A stretch of 64,000 nt of DNA from an uncultured Myxococcales bacterium (lineage in GTDB: Bacteria > Myxococcota > Myxococcia > Myxococcales > Myxococcaceae): NCBI GenBank assembly GCA_937980205.1, contig CALJKW010000042.1:124001-188000 (forward strand), written 5' to 3'. The translations under genes were made by a program, and so were the position numbers. A model generated the notes under the pieces. That model was given only the letters and a program-made list of their open reading frames with translations, did not search any database and was not told the origin of the DNA. Numbering within the stretch: position 1 is the stretch's first letter; each line of letters opens with the position of its first letter. This document shows positions 26,451 to 34,838 of this stretch, one piece after another.

Positions 26451-28064
26451 ATGAGTAATCCTCCCCCGGGCGGTATCGCTGCGTCCGCCGACAGTCCGCT
26501 GCAGATCGACCGCACCGCGCTCGAGAGCCTCGCGGCGCTGTTGCTCGAGAAGGTCGGCCTCAAGATCACACCGGACGGGTACTACGGGCTGAGGCTCGCG
26601 ATGCAGGCGCGCATGCCGGCGCTGGGCCTCTCGGACGGGCAGGACTACGTCCGCCGCCTGCGCCAGCTCGCCGGAGAGGCCGAGCTGCGCGGCCTGTTGC
26701 CGCTCGTCACCGTCGGCAAGACCGAGTTCTTCCGCGACACGCGGCAGTTCAAGGCGCTCGAGAACACGCTGATGCCGCAGATGCTGGCCCGCGCCCGCCG
26801 CGCGAACCGGCACGTCGAGATCTGGAGCGCCGGCTGCGCGACCGGCGAAGAGCCATACAGCCTCGGCATGGTCGCGGTCGAAGCGGGCGCCCTCGGCGGA
26901 GAGGTCGACATCTGGGCGACGGATCTGAACCCCGCCGCGATCGAGTTCGCGAAGCAGGGCCTCTACCCGGTGCGCCGCATGATCGGCGTCTCGGAAGAGC
27001 GCATCGGCAAGTTCTTCCAGTTCGGGGACACCGGGTACCAGGTCATCCCCGCGGTGCGGGAGATGGTCCGCTTCGAGGGCCACAACCTCGCGGCGCCGGT
27101 CTTCCCGCACGTGCTGCCCGCGTCGAAGGACCTGATCCTCTGCCGCAACGTCATCATCTACTTCGACCAGCCGACCATCCGCGGCCTGATGGAGCGGTTC
27201 TTCGATGCGCTCAGGCCCGGCGGCGTGCTGCTGCTCGGCTACTCGGAGAGCCTCTTCCGCATCTCGTCCAAGTTCGAGATGTTCGAGGTCGACGGCACGT
27301 TCGCGTACCGCCGGCCGTGGCCGCCGGACCCGACGGCGCCGGCGCCGGCCCCGACGGTCGGAGGGCCCGCGATTCCTCCGCCGCGCCCGTCGGCGCCGCT
27401 CCCGCCGGGGGCGGTGCCGGCGCCCGCGCCTTCGGCTCCGCGGCCGATGCAGCACGTGCTGCCGCGGCGGCCGACGACGGGCACGTTCCGGATTCCGGCG
27501 CCGCTGCTGTCGCCGCCGTCGCAGCCGAAGGCGCGGCCACCCGAGGCGCACCGCACTCCGGTCGAGCGGCTCGACGACGTGGTGCGGCTCATCGAGAAGG
27601 GCGACTTCCCGCAGGCGATGCTGGCGGTGCGCCGGCTCACCGACGATCACCCCGAAGATCTCGCCGCGCTGCTCACGCTCGGCAACGTGCACGCGCTGAT
27701 GGGCAACTCGGACGAGGCGCGCGACTGCTTCAGCCGCGCGCTGAGGGCCGAGCCGCTGTGCGTCGAGGCGCGCATCTACCTGGGGCTCGCGGCGCTGCAG
27801 GAAGGCAAGCTCGACGAGTCGCGCTCGGAGCTGCAGAAGGCGCTGTTCCTCGAGCCGACGCTGGCGCTCGGGCACTACCTGCTCGCGCAGGTGCACGAGC
27901 AGAAGGGTGATCGCGAGGCCGCGCGCCGCTGCTACCGCAACGCAGTGCAGCAACGGAAGTTCGCGCAGCGCGCGCTGCTCGGCCACTACCCCGAGCTGCC
28001 CGGGTCGACCGACGCCATCGCGCAGGCGGCCCAGTACCGGCTGGCCGCGTTGTCCGAGACCTGA
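26451..28064 (+). CDS. frzF: FrzF, CheR-type methyltransferase with TPR domain
   Basis: A 537-residue protein; GGGAGG at 26441-26446 favours ATG 26451 over ATG 26448. The first 280 residues are a CheR methyltransferase with T-E-F-F-R-D, S-A-G-C-A-T-G-E-E-P-Y-S (about 126-137, SAM binding) and L-C-R-N-V-I-I-Y-F. A Pro-rich linker (about 285-365) leads to three TPR repeats (about 375-530), which in M. xanthus FrzF regulate methylation of FrzCD. It is the last gene of the frz cluster; the next gene starts 24 nt on and is unrelated in function. Confidence 0.92.
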   Translation: MSNPPPGGIAASADSPLQIDRTALESLAALLLEKVGLKITPDGYYGLRLAMQARMPALGLSDGQDYVRRLRQLAGEAELRGLLPLVTVGKTEFFRDTRQFKALENTLMPQMLARARRANRHVEIWSAGCATGEEPYSLGMVAVEAGALGGEVDIWATDLNPAAIEFAKQGLYPVRRMIGVSEERIGKFFQFGDTGYQVIPAVREMVRFEGHNLAAPVFPHVLPASKDLILCRNVIIYFDQPTIRGLMERFFDALRPGGVLLLGYSESLFRISSKFEMFEVDGTFAYRRPWPPDPTAPAPAPTVGGPAIPPPRPSAPLPPGAVPAPAPSAPRPMQHVLPRRPTTGTFRIPAPLLSPPSQPKARPPEAHRTPVERLDDVVRLIEKGDFPQAMLAVRRLTDDHPEDLAALLTLGNVHALMGNSDEARDCFSRALRAEPLCVEARIYLGLAALQEGKLDESRSELQKALFLEPTLALGHYLLAQVHEQKGDREAARRCYRNAVQQRKFAQRALLGHYPELPGSTDAIAQAAQYRLAALSET

Positions 28065-28088
28065 CGCTTCTGATACAGGAATCGACCC

Positions 28089-29345
28089 ATGCGCCCTTCA
28101 CTCTGGGTTTCTGCGCTCGTGGTGCTGTGCGTTGGGTGTGGCAGCGGCAAGCCGGTGCCCGGCGGCAGCGGCGGAGGTGCGGCTTCCACCGGCGGCGGCA
28201 GCGGCACCGGCGGCAGCAGCGGGACCGGCGGGAGCAGCGGCACCGGAGGCAGCAGCGGCACGGGCGGCAGCACCGGCACCGGCGGCGGGACGACGTCGAC
28301 GGGCGGAGGCAGCGGCACCGGCGGCAGCAGCGGCTCGGGCGGTGGCGCGGCGTCGACCGGCGGCGGCAGCGGCACCGGCGGGTCGAGTGGGACGGGTGGC
28401 TCCGGCGGGACCGGCGGCTCGAGTGGAACGGGCGGCAGCTCGGGCACCGGCGGCAGCGGCGGCGCAGGCGCTCAGGTGGTGCGCTTCGTGGCGATCGGCG
28501 ACACCGGCGAGGGCAACCAGGGGCAGATCGACGTCGGCAACGCGATCGCCGCGTGGTGCAACGACCCGACGCACCCGTGCGACTTCGTGGTGATGCTCGG
28601 CGACAACATCTACGATGAGGGCGTCAGCGGCCCGAATGATCCGCAGTGGGGGCCCAAGTTCGAGGTGCCGTACGCGAACGTGAACCTCCCGTTCTGGGCG
28701 GTGCTGGGCAACCACGACTACGGAGGGGGCGGCTCGGGGACTGACAAGTCACGCGGGCTCAACGAGATCGCCTACGCCACGAAGCCGGGGCAGACCAAGT
28801 TCAACATGCCGGCGACGCACTACCGCTTCACCCAAGGCCACGCCGAGTTCTTCGCGACCGACACGAACGAGGTCTACATGCGCGGTCTGTCGCCCTTCAA
28901 CTTCGGCTTCGACGACACGCAGCAGCGGGCGACGATGAACGGCTGGATCGCTGCGTCGACCGCGACCTGGAAGATCGCGCTGGGTCATCATCCGTACCGG
29001 TCGAACGGGCCGCACGGCAACGCGGGCAACTACGAGGGCGTTCCCTCGCTCGGCAACCGGGTGAAGAGCTTCTTCGACGACGTGCTGTGCGGGAAGGTCG
29101 ACGTCTCGCTCTCGGGTCACGATCACTCGCTGCAGTGGCTCACCCCGCAGTGCAACGGCACCGAGCTCATCGTGTCGGGCGCCGGCGCAAAGACTTCGAC
29201 GCTTCCTGCTCGTGACAACAACGCCACCCACTTCCAGGCGACGCAGACCGGGTTCTTCTACATCACGCTGGTAGGCCGTACGTTCACCGGCTCCTTCGTG
29301 AGCGCGTCGGGGACCGTGCTGCACACCCGCTCGTTCACCAAGTGA
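28089..29345 (+). CDS. Secreted metallophosphoesterase lipoprotein with long Gly/Ser linker
   Basis: A 418-residue lipoprotein (L-C-V-G-C lipobox, Cys17). Residues 18-130 are almost only Gly, Ser, Thr and Ala in tandem S-G-T-G-G-S units, encoded by a tandem nucleotide repeat. The catalytic domain fits the purple acid phosphatase/metallophosphatase family: G-D-T-G-E, V-M-L-G-D-N, L-G-N-H-D-Y, L-G-H-H-P and S-G-H-D-H supply the metal ligands. It resembles type-5 acid phosphatases. The long linker would hold the domain away from the membrane. It follows frzF by 24 nt but is unlikely to be part of Frz signalling. Confidence 0.82.
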   Translation: MRPSLWVSALVVLCVGCGSGKPVPGGSGGGAASTGGGSGTGGSSGTGGSSGTGGSSGTGGSTGTGGGTTSTGGGSGTGGSSGSGGGAASTGGGSGTGGSSGTGGSGGTGGSSGTGGSSGTGGSGGAGAQVVRFVAIGDTGEGNQGQIDVGNAIAAWCNDPTHPCDFVVMLGDNIYDEGVSGPNDPQWGPKFEVPYANVNLPFWAVLGNHDYGGGGSGTDKSRGLNEIAYATKPGQTKFNMPATHYRFTQGHAEFFATDTNEVYMRGLSPFNFGFDDTQQRATMNGWIAASTATWKIALGHHPYRSNGPHGNAGNYEGVPSLGNRVKSFFDDVLCGKVDVSLSGHDHSLQWLTPQCNGTELIVSGAGAKTSTLPARDNNATHFQATQTGFFYITLVGRTFTGSFVSASGTVLHTRSFTK

Positions 29346-29393
29346 CGGTATTTGCAAAATGATGGCCCGCCCTGTTATGGGCCTCCCCTCGCT

Positions 29394-29624
29394 ATGAAGC
29401 CCGATACGCACCCCGTTTACCCCCCGTGCCGCATCACCTGCGCCTGCGGCAACATCATCGAGACGCGCTCTACGCGCGGCTCGTTCAGCGTCGAAATCTG
29501 CTCGAACTGCCACCCGTTCTTCACCGGCAAGTACAAGCTCGTCGACACGCAGGGCCGCATCGATCGGTTCAAGAAGAAGTACGGAACGAAGACCGACACG
29601 AAGACGCCGCCTGCGAAGGCTTGA
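29394..29624 (+). CDS. rpmE: 50S ribosomal protein L31 (zinc-binding type)
   Basis: A 76-residue protein with M-K-P-D-T-H-P-V-Y start and two Cys pairs: Cys16/Cys18 (T-C-A-C-G-N) and Cys36/Cys39 (C-S-N-C-H-P-F). This is the C+ form of L31, which binds Zn2+. The tail is Lys/Thr-rich. The longer frame from 29352 would add 14 residues not found in L31. It is followed 10 nt later by a DUF1385 gene, a common bacterial neighbour of rpmE. Confidence 0.95.
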   Translation: MKPDTHPVYPPCRITCACGNIIETRSTRGSFSVEICSNCHPFFTGKYKLVDTQGRIDRFKKKYGTKTDTKTPPAKA

Positions 29625-29634
29625 GGTTTTCGCC

Positions 29635-30648
29635 GTGAGCGCTGCTGGTACTCCGGCAAAGCCGTACATCGGAGGCCAGGCGGTCATCGAGGGCGTGATG
29701 ATGCGCTCTCCGAAGAGCTTCGTCGTGGCGGTGCGCCGCCCCGACGGGACCATCGCCATTCGCGAGCAGCCGTGGGAGACGCTGCTCGGCGGCCTGAAGT
29801 TCTTGCGCTGGCCGCTGTTCCGCGGCGCCATCACGCTCATCGAGTCGCTGCACAACGGGTACTCGGCGCTGAACTTCTCGGCCGAGCACGGGATGCCGCC
29901 CGAAGAAGCGGCCAAGGCTGTTTCCAAGAAGAACGGGGGCAGCGGTGGCTCGAGCTTCGTGATGACGCTCGCCACCGTGTTCGCGGTCGGGCTCTTCATC
30001 GCGGTGCCGCACCTCTTGACGTGGCTCGTCGGCAGGTTCGTCGGCCCGTCGATGGACACGAGCGGCCCGTTGTTCCACCTCGTCGACGGCATCATCCGCA
30101 TCGCGGTGCTGGTCGGCTACATGGCCGCGCTGTCGAAGACGAAAGACGCGCAGACCCTGTTCCAGTACCACGGGGCCGAGCACCGGGCGATCTGGACGTA
30201 CGAGAGCGGAAAAGAGCTCACCGTCGAGAACGCGCGCGGCTTCACGACGCAGCACCCGCGGTGCGGCACGAGCTTCTTGTTCATCGTCGTGTTCGTGGCG
30301 GTGCTGGTGCACATCGCGCTGATCCCGCTCGTGCCGCGCATGCACGCGAACGACCTCGTCAACAACCTGCTGCTCGTGCTCGTGAAGGTGCCGATGGCGC
30401 TGCCGATCGCCGGCATCGCGTACGAGCTGCAGCGGGTGTCGGCCCGTGAGAGCTGCCCGCGCTGGGTGCAGTGGCTCGTGCGGCCGGGAATCTGGCTGCA
30501 GAACATCACGACCAAAGAGCCGACCGACGCGCAGCAGGAGATCGCGCTGCTCGCGCTCGAGCGCGCGCTGGCGAGAGAGCAGGGCGCGCCGAAGGCTGAA
30601 GAGGGCGTGACGATCTATCCGAGCTTCGAGCTCGCGAAGGCCGCCTGA
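29635..30648 (+). CDS. DUF1385 integral membrane protein
   Basis: A 337-residue protein (GTG start 29635) with the DUF1385 signature: I-G-G-Q-A-V-I-E-G-V-M-M-R near the N-terminus and Y-H-G-A-E-H-R-A-I in the middle, followed by H-P-R-C-G-T-S-F. There are about four transmembrane helices (around 115-135, 150-165, 220-240 and 255-275). The family often sits next to rpmE and prfA/prmC; here rpmE is directly upstream. Function is unknown; conserved His and Glu suggest a metal site. Confidence 0.88.
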   Translation: MSAAGTPAKPYIGGQAVIEGVMMRSPKSFVVAVRRPDGTIAIREQPWETLLGGLKFLRWPLFRGAITLIESLHNGYSALNFSAEHGMPPEEAAKAVSKKNGGSGGSSFVMTLATVFAVGLFIAVPHLLTWLVGRFVGPSMDTSGPLFHLVDGIIRIAVLVGYMAALSKTKDAQTLFQYHGAEHRAIWTYESGKELTVENARGFTTQHPRCGTSFLFIVVFVAVLVHIALIPLVPRMHANDLVNNLLLVLVKVPMALPIAGIAYELQRVSARESCPRWVQWLVRPGIWLQNITTKEPTDAQQEIALLALERALAREQGAPKAEEGVTIYPSFELAKAA

Positions 30649-30791
30649 GCGTCACCGCCGCGGCCGTTTTCTGGACGGCGATCCAGACTCCGATCAGGAT
30701 GTAGCGCACTCCAGCCGGTAGCCGACTCCGCACGCGGACGACGCCACCCGGTCGGGTCCCAACAACCTCTTCGAACCGAAAGGCACCCCAA

Positions 30792-31604
30792 GTGTCCACG
30801 GCACTCGTTCGTGTTGCGAACGACGACTCTCTTGCGTCTCGCGTCCATGCCCGCGGCAAAGACTTCGTGCTGTACCGCGGCGACTGCATCGATGTGCTGT
30901 CGAAGTTCGACGAGCACACCTTCGATCTCGTCTTCGCCGACCCGCCGTACTTCCTCTCGAACGGCGGCTTCACCTGCCAGAGCGGCAAGCGCGCGCCGGT
31001 GAAGAAGGGGCAGTGGGACCAGAGCCACGGCGTCGAGCAGGATCACGACTTCACCACCGAGTGGCTGCGCGCGGTGCAGCGGGTGCTCAAGCCCTCGGGC
31101 ACGCTCTGGGTCTCGGGCACCCAGCACGTCATCTTCAACGTCGGCTTCGCGATGCAGAAGCTCGGCTACAAGCTGCTCAACACCGTCACCTGGTTCAAGC
31201 CGAACGCCTCACCGAACCTGTCGTGCCGGTACTTCACGCACTCGAGCGAGATCATCGTGTGGGCCTCGCCGGGCGGGAAGGGCAAGCTCAAGCACACCTT
31301 CAATTACCAGGCGATGAAGGCGCAGAACGGCGGCAAGCAGATGCGCGACGTCTGGACGATGCTCACGCCGCGCCCGTCGGAGAAGGAGCACGGCCGGCAC
31401 CCGACCCAGAAGCCGCTCGCGCTGCTCGATCGCATCGTCGAGGCCAGCTCGAACGAGGACCAGGTGGTGCTCGACCCGTTCTGCGGCAGCGGCACGACGG
31501 GCGTCGCTTCGGTCGCGAAGGGCCGCCGCTTCGTGGGCATCGAGATGGACCCGCAGTACCTCGACCTCTCTCGCCGCCGGCTCGAGGCTGCCGCGCGACC
31601 CTGA
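30792..31604 (+). CDS. Orphan beta-class DNA methyltransferase (DpnA/MboII-like)
   Basis: A 270-residue amino-methyltransferase with beta-class motif order: motif IV D-P-P-Y-F-L-S-N-G-G (about 52-61) before motif I D-P-F-C-G-S-G-T-T-G (about 229-238, SAM binding). The stretches D-P-P-Y-F-L-S-N-G-G and N-L-S-C-R-Y-F-T-H-S-S-E resemble N6-adenine methyltransferases such as DpnA (GATC) or MboII. No restriction endonuclease gene is adjacent, so it looks like a solitary methyltransferase with a possible regulatory role. It starts at GTG 30792. Recognition sequence is not readable from the protein. Confidence 0.82.
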   Translation: MSTALVRVANDDSLASRVHARGKDFVLYRGDCIDVLSKFDEHTFDLVFADPPYFLSNGGFTCQSGKRAPVKKGQWDQSHGVEQDHDFTTEWLRAVQRVLKPSGTLWVSGTQHVIFNVGFAMQKLGYKLLNTVTWFKPNASPNLSCRYFTHSSEIIVWASPGGKGKLKHTFNYQAMKAQNGGKQMRDVWTMLTPRPSEKEHGRHPTQKPLALLDRIVEASSNEDQVVLDPFCGSGTTGVASVAKGRRFVGIEMDPQYLDLSRRRLEAAARP

Positions 31605-31625
31605 AGCGCCGTATGCTGCGCCGCC

Positions 31626-32021
31626 GTGTCGCTGGAGATCGAAGCCCGCTTCAGCTCGCCCAAGGGGGAGCTTCTGCTCATCGCCTGGTTCGAGGGCGAG
31701 AGCGTGGCGCGGCTCGTGCTCACCAGCCCCGACGGCCTGCGCGAAGAGGTGCAGATCAACGGCATCGAGGCCTCACTGTCTTCCGACGTGAAGGACGTGC
31801 TGGGCGAGAGCTTCGCGCCCGGCAGCGACAACGGGCCGCTGACCGCGCGCCTGCAGCTCGCGTCGGGGCGGGCGCGCGTCGGGCGGGCGGTGAGGCTGCC
31901 GAACAAGCGCAGCAAGGCAGATCACCTGTGCGCGAAGCTCGTCGCCATGGCCGAGCTCATGTCGCGCGATGCGGCGATGAAGCGGAGCATCGGAGCGGTG
32001 AAGGCCCAGCTCGGCGGCTGA
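31626..32021 (+). CDS. Hypothetical protein
   Basis: A 131-residue soluble protein with no signal peptide or membrane helix. The N-terminal 75 residues are beta-rich and the C-terminal third is a helix with Lys/Arg/Met. I recognise no family. The GTG start (31626) lies 8 nt after the -10-like TATGCT (31612-31617), with no Shine-Dalgarno. It ends in the gap shared with the convergent diguanylate cyclase gene, where a perfect palindrome lies. Confidence 0.55.
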   Translation: MSLEIEARFSSPKGELLLIAWFEGESVARLVLTSPDGLREEVQINGIEASLSSDVKDVLGESFAPGSDNGPLTARLQLASGRARVGRAVRLPNKRSKADHLCAKLVAMAELMSRDAAMKRSIGAVKAQLGG

Positions 32022-32032
32022 GCAGGGGGACA

Positions 32033-32063
32033 GGCTGAAATGGGGACAGTCCCCATTTCAGCC
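32033..32063. terminator. Perfect palindrome GGCTGAAATGGGGAC-A-GTCCCCATTTCAGCC, bidirectional terminator
   Basis: 15-bp arms around a single A. The core GGGGAC-A-GTCCCC and the adjacent ATTT/AAAT match the repeat at 19644-19706. It lies in the 46-nt gap between two convergent genes, again fitting termination in both directions. Confidence 0.65.
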
Positions 32064-32067
32064 CCCG

Positions 32068-34017
32068 TCAGCCCTTCTGGGCGGGCTTGATGATCGGGAC
32101 TTCGCCGGTGGTGCGGCGGCGCTGGGCGTGGGGGCCGCGCTCACGGCCGGGGTGCATCTCCATGCCCATGGCGAAGGCGGTGCAGCGGTTCCGGCCGCCG
32201 CGCTTGCTCGCGTAGAGCGCCGCGTCGGCGCAGTCGACGAGCCGCGCCTGCTCGGTCGCGTCGACCGGCAGATTCGAGATGCCGACCGAGATCGTGATCT
32301 TCCCGCCGGGCTGCACCTCGCGGTGCGGAATCGGAGCCTCTTCGACCGCCCGGCGCAGCTTCTCGGCCACCTCGAGCGCCTCGTTGCGCGTCACCTGGGG
32401 CAGCACGACGACGAACTCTTCGCCGCCGTACCGCGCGAGCGTGTCGACGCGGCGGATCATGCGGCGCATCAGGGCGCAGACCTCTCGCAGGACGTCGTCT
32501 CCGGCCGAGTGGCCCGCGGCGTCGTTGAGCTTCTTGAAGTGATCGATGTCGATCATGAGGATCGTCAGCTGCGTGCCGAAGCGGTTCGCCCGGTTGATCT
32601 CGGCCTCGAGCGTCTGGAACAGGTGGCGTCGGTTCGGCACGCCGGTGAGCGGGTCGGTGATCGACAGCTCGACCGTCTGCTCGTGCAGCCGCGCGTTCTG
32701 CACGGCCATCGCGGCCTGATCGGCCACGGCGGTGCACAGCTCGATCTCCTCGGCGGAGATCGCCGCCTTCTCGGGGCGCTCGAAGTTCAGCACGCCGAGC
32801 AGCGAGCCGCGGATGACCATGGGGACGCTGAGCAGGCAGCCGCGGCCCCTCGCTCCGGCGCCGCCGCGGGCGCGGAAGGTGGTGTCGGTCTCGAGGTCGG
32901 GGACGTAGACCGCCTTGCGGGTGAGCGCGGCCTTGCCGCAGATGCCCTCGCCGACGGCGAAGGTGAGGCCCTCGCTGCCGATGCCCTGGGGCTGGGCGGC
33001 GACGACCTCGAGGTCTCCGCCGGCGTTGATGAGCATGATCGAGAACTTCGGCACCGCGAGCCGCGTGGGGACGAGCTGGGTGATGCCCTGCAGCACCTCG
33101 CGCAGGTTGAGCGTCGCGTTCAGCGTGCGGGCGACGTCGTAGAGGATGCCGAGCTCCTGAAGGCGGGCGGAGAGCTGCGTGTTCGTCTTCTCGATCTCGC
33201 CTTTGAGCTCGAGCTCGACGCGGGCCTGGTCGAGGTCGCGCTGCTGATCGATCTCGCTCGCGCGCAAGCTGGTGATCTTCGCGACCATGCGGTTGAACGA
33301 GGCGGAGAGCCGGCCGATCTCGTCGTCGCCGACGACCGGCGACCGGGCGAGGAAGTCGCCTTCCTCCGCGCGCTGCATCGCGGCGGTCAGCCGCGCGAGC
33401 GGCCGCGTGAGGAACGTGCGCAGCGCGACGCTGACGCCGATGGCGAGCAGGACGCAGAAGATCCACAGGCCGCCGAGGCCGCGCAGGAAGACGAGGGCGA
33501 CCTCTTGCCGCAGTGAGGGCTCGTCGACGGTGAGCTGCAGCACGCCGACGCGCATGGTGGCCTGGCCCTGGTGACAGCCGGCGCAGGCGACTCCGCCCAG
33601 GGGGTAGACGACCTCGCCGCGGCCGGACTCTCCGAAGAAAGGCAGGGGCCACTTCGGCTCGTCGAAGTTCACGGTGCCGGGCCCGAACGCGAGCAGCCGC
33701 GGAGCGTCGGCGAGCGGCTTGTCTTCCTCTTCCACCGCGCGCGACCAGCGGACGACGCCGTTGCGGTCGAGGATGCGCAGGGCCGACACGTGCTTCAGCA
33801 CGACGGGGTTGTTGCGAACGGCCCACGTCGCGGCGCGGTGCGCCTCGCGCGGAGCGCCTTCTTTGTCGGCGGAGAGCGAAAACGTGGTGGCGAGGAAGTC
33901 GGCCTGGCCGACGACCTGCTCGCGCGTGGCTTCGCGCACGGCATGATCCGCGCGCCGCCAGAGCACTCCGACCCCCAAGAGGGAGACGACGAGCGCGGGG
34001 ACCGCCAGGCTCCACAA
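32068..34017 (-). CDS. Membrane diguanylate cyclase with CXXCH sensor, HAMP, GAF and GGDEF domains
   Basis: A 649-residue sensor cyclase. TM1 spans about 3-20; a periplasmic domain (21-170) contains C-A-G-C-H (145-149), a c-type haem attachment motif. TM2 spans about 171-200, then HAMP, a coiled coil, GAF (about 300-445) and GGDEF (about 470-625). The active site reads R-Y-G-G-E-E-F and is preceded by R-R-V-D, a product-inhibition I-site, so it should make cyclic di-GMP and be feedback-regulated. The haem could sense redox, O2 or NO. The listed start is TTG 34017; CTG 34041 (K-S-V-G-Q-K-L-L) would add eight residues and follows AGGG, so the start is uncertain. Confidence 0.88.
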   Translation of the reverse strand: MWSLAVPALVVSLLGVGVLWRRADHAVREATREQVVGQADFLATTFSLSADKEGAPREAHRAATWAVRNNPVVLKHVSALRILDRNGVVRWSRAVEEEDKPLADAPRLLAFGPGTVNFDEPKWPLPFFGESGRGEVVYPLGGVACAGCHQGQATMRVGVLQLTVDEPSLRQEVALVFLRGLGGLWIFCVLLAIGVSVALRTFLTRPLARLTAAMQRAEEGDFLARSPVVGDDEIGRLSASFNRMVAKITSLRASEIDQQRDLDQARVELELKGEIEKTNTQLSARLQELGILYDVARTLNATLNLREVLQGITQLVPTRLAVPKFSIMLINAGGDLEVVAAQPQGIGSEGLTFAVGEGICGKAALTRKAVYVPDLETDTTFRARGGAGARGRGCLLSVPMVIRGSLLGVLNFERPEKAAISAEEIELCTAVADQAAMAVQNARLHEQTVELSITDPLTGVPNRRHLFQTLEAEINRANRFGTQLTILMIDIDHFKKLNDAAGHSAGDDVLREVCALMRRMIRRVDTLARYGGEEFVVVLPQVTRNEALEVAEKLRRAVEEAPIPHREVQPGGKITISVGISNLPVDATEQARLVDCADAALYASKRGGRNRCTAFAMGMEMHPGRERGPHAQRRRTTGEVPIIKPAQKG

Positions 34018-34143
34018 CAGCTTTTGTCCGACCGATTTCAGAAGACCCTACGAAGTTTCCCGCCCCACCTTTGCATCAGGCGCGCGGCAGTGTGTGTGTC
34101 TTGGCTCCGCAGTGTCAATCCGAACGTGTGTCATGATGTGCGC

Positions 34144-34773
34144 GTGATCAGATCGAAGGTGCTCACCGCGGTTCACGGCTTTCCGACACGGGACGAGGTC
34201 CCCGAGCGCAAGCCGATTCTCGTCAACCAGGTGCACGGAGATCGCGTGGTCGAGGCGGCGCTCGCTCCGACGGACGCGGACGCGCTGTGGACGTCGACTC
34301 TGGGCGCGAGCGTGGGGATCAAGACGGCCGACTGCGTGCCGCTGTTGCTCGAAGACCCGGTGAGCCAGCGCGTCGCGGCGGTGCACGCGGGGTGGCGCGG
34401 CGCGATCGCGGAGATCCCGCTGCGGGCGCTCGAGGCGCTGGGCAGCGAGGCGAAGAACGTGCGCGCCGCGATCGGGCCGCACATCCGCGCGTGCTGCTAC
34501 GCGGTCGGCGAAGATCTCGCGGAGCGCTTCGCGAAGCGCTTCGGCCCGAGCGTCGTCACGCGGCGGGACGGGCAGGTGTACCTCGATCTCTCGAAGGCGG
34601 TTCGCGCGCAGCTCGAGGAGTTCGGCGTGAGCCAGATCGACGACGTCGAGGGTCTGTGCACGTCGTGCGACCGGCGCTTCCACTCGTTTCGCCGCGAGAA
34701 GGGCGCGCCGGGGAGACAGGTCTCGTACATCGTCTGCGAGTGGCCACGCGGCGCGGGAGCCACAAGCCTGTAG
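34144..34773 (+). CDS. pgeF: Laccase-domain purine nucleoside phosphorylase (YfiH/PgeF family)
   Basis: A 209-residue member of the YfiH/PgeF family, zinc-dependent purine nucleoside phosphorylase/deaminases once called multicopper polyphenol oxidases. Signature segments are N-Q-V-H-G (zinc His), T-A-D-C-V-P-L-L-L (zinc Cys), V-H-A-G-W-R-G (zinc His) and C-T-S-C-D-R-R-F-H-S-F-R-R-E-K. The N-terminus is somewhat shorter than usual. GTG 34144 is chosen; ATG codons at 34133 and 34136 are out of frame. In some bacteria the enzyme also edits peptidoglycan precursors. It precedes two envelope genes. Confidence 0.88.
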   Translation: MIRSKVLTAVHGFPTRDEVPERKPILVNQVHGDRVVEAALAPTDADALWTSTLGASVGIKTADCVPLLLEDPVSQRVAAVHAGWRGAIAEIPLRALEALGSEAKNVRAAIGPHIRACCYAVGEDLAERFAKRFGPSVVTRRDGQVYLDLSKAVRAQLEEFGVSQIDDVEGLCTSCDRRFHSFRREKGAPGRQVSYIVCEWPRGAGATSL

Positions 34774-34800
34774 CGGCGGCGGCGCGGTCCCGGCGAATTC

Positions 34801-34830
34801 TTGACCCGCGTTTCTGCGGGTCCATACACT
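34801..34830 (+). promoter_or_regulatory. Sigma70-type promoter before an ATC-initiated lipoprotein gene
   Basis: TTGACC (34801-34806), 18 nt and TACACT (34825-34830) make a good promoter. Transcription should begin at about 34837-34839, which is where the only plausible start codon (ATC 34839) lies. The same -35 sequence precedes gltJ. Confidence 0.55.
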
Positions 34831-34838
34831 CCTCCGTC

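Noticed and set aside
28140..28480. Short tandem repeats that at first resembled a CRISPR array
   Set aside because: The units are contiguous, of one codon-based length and in frame in a Gly/Ser linker; there are no unique spacers.
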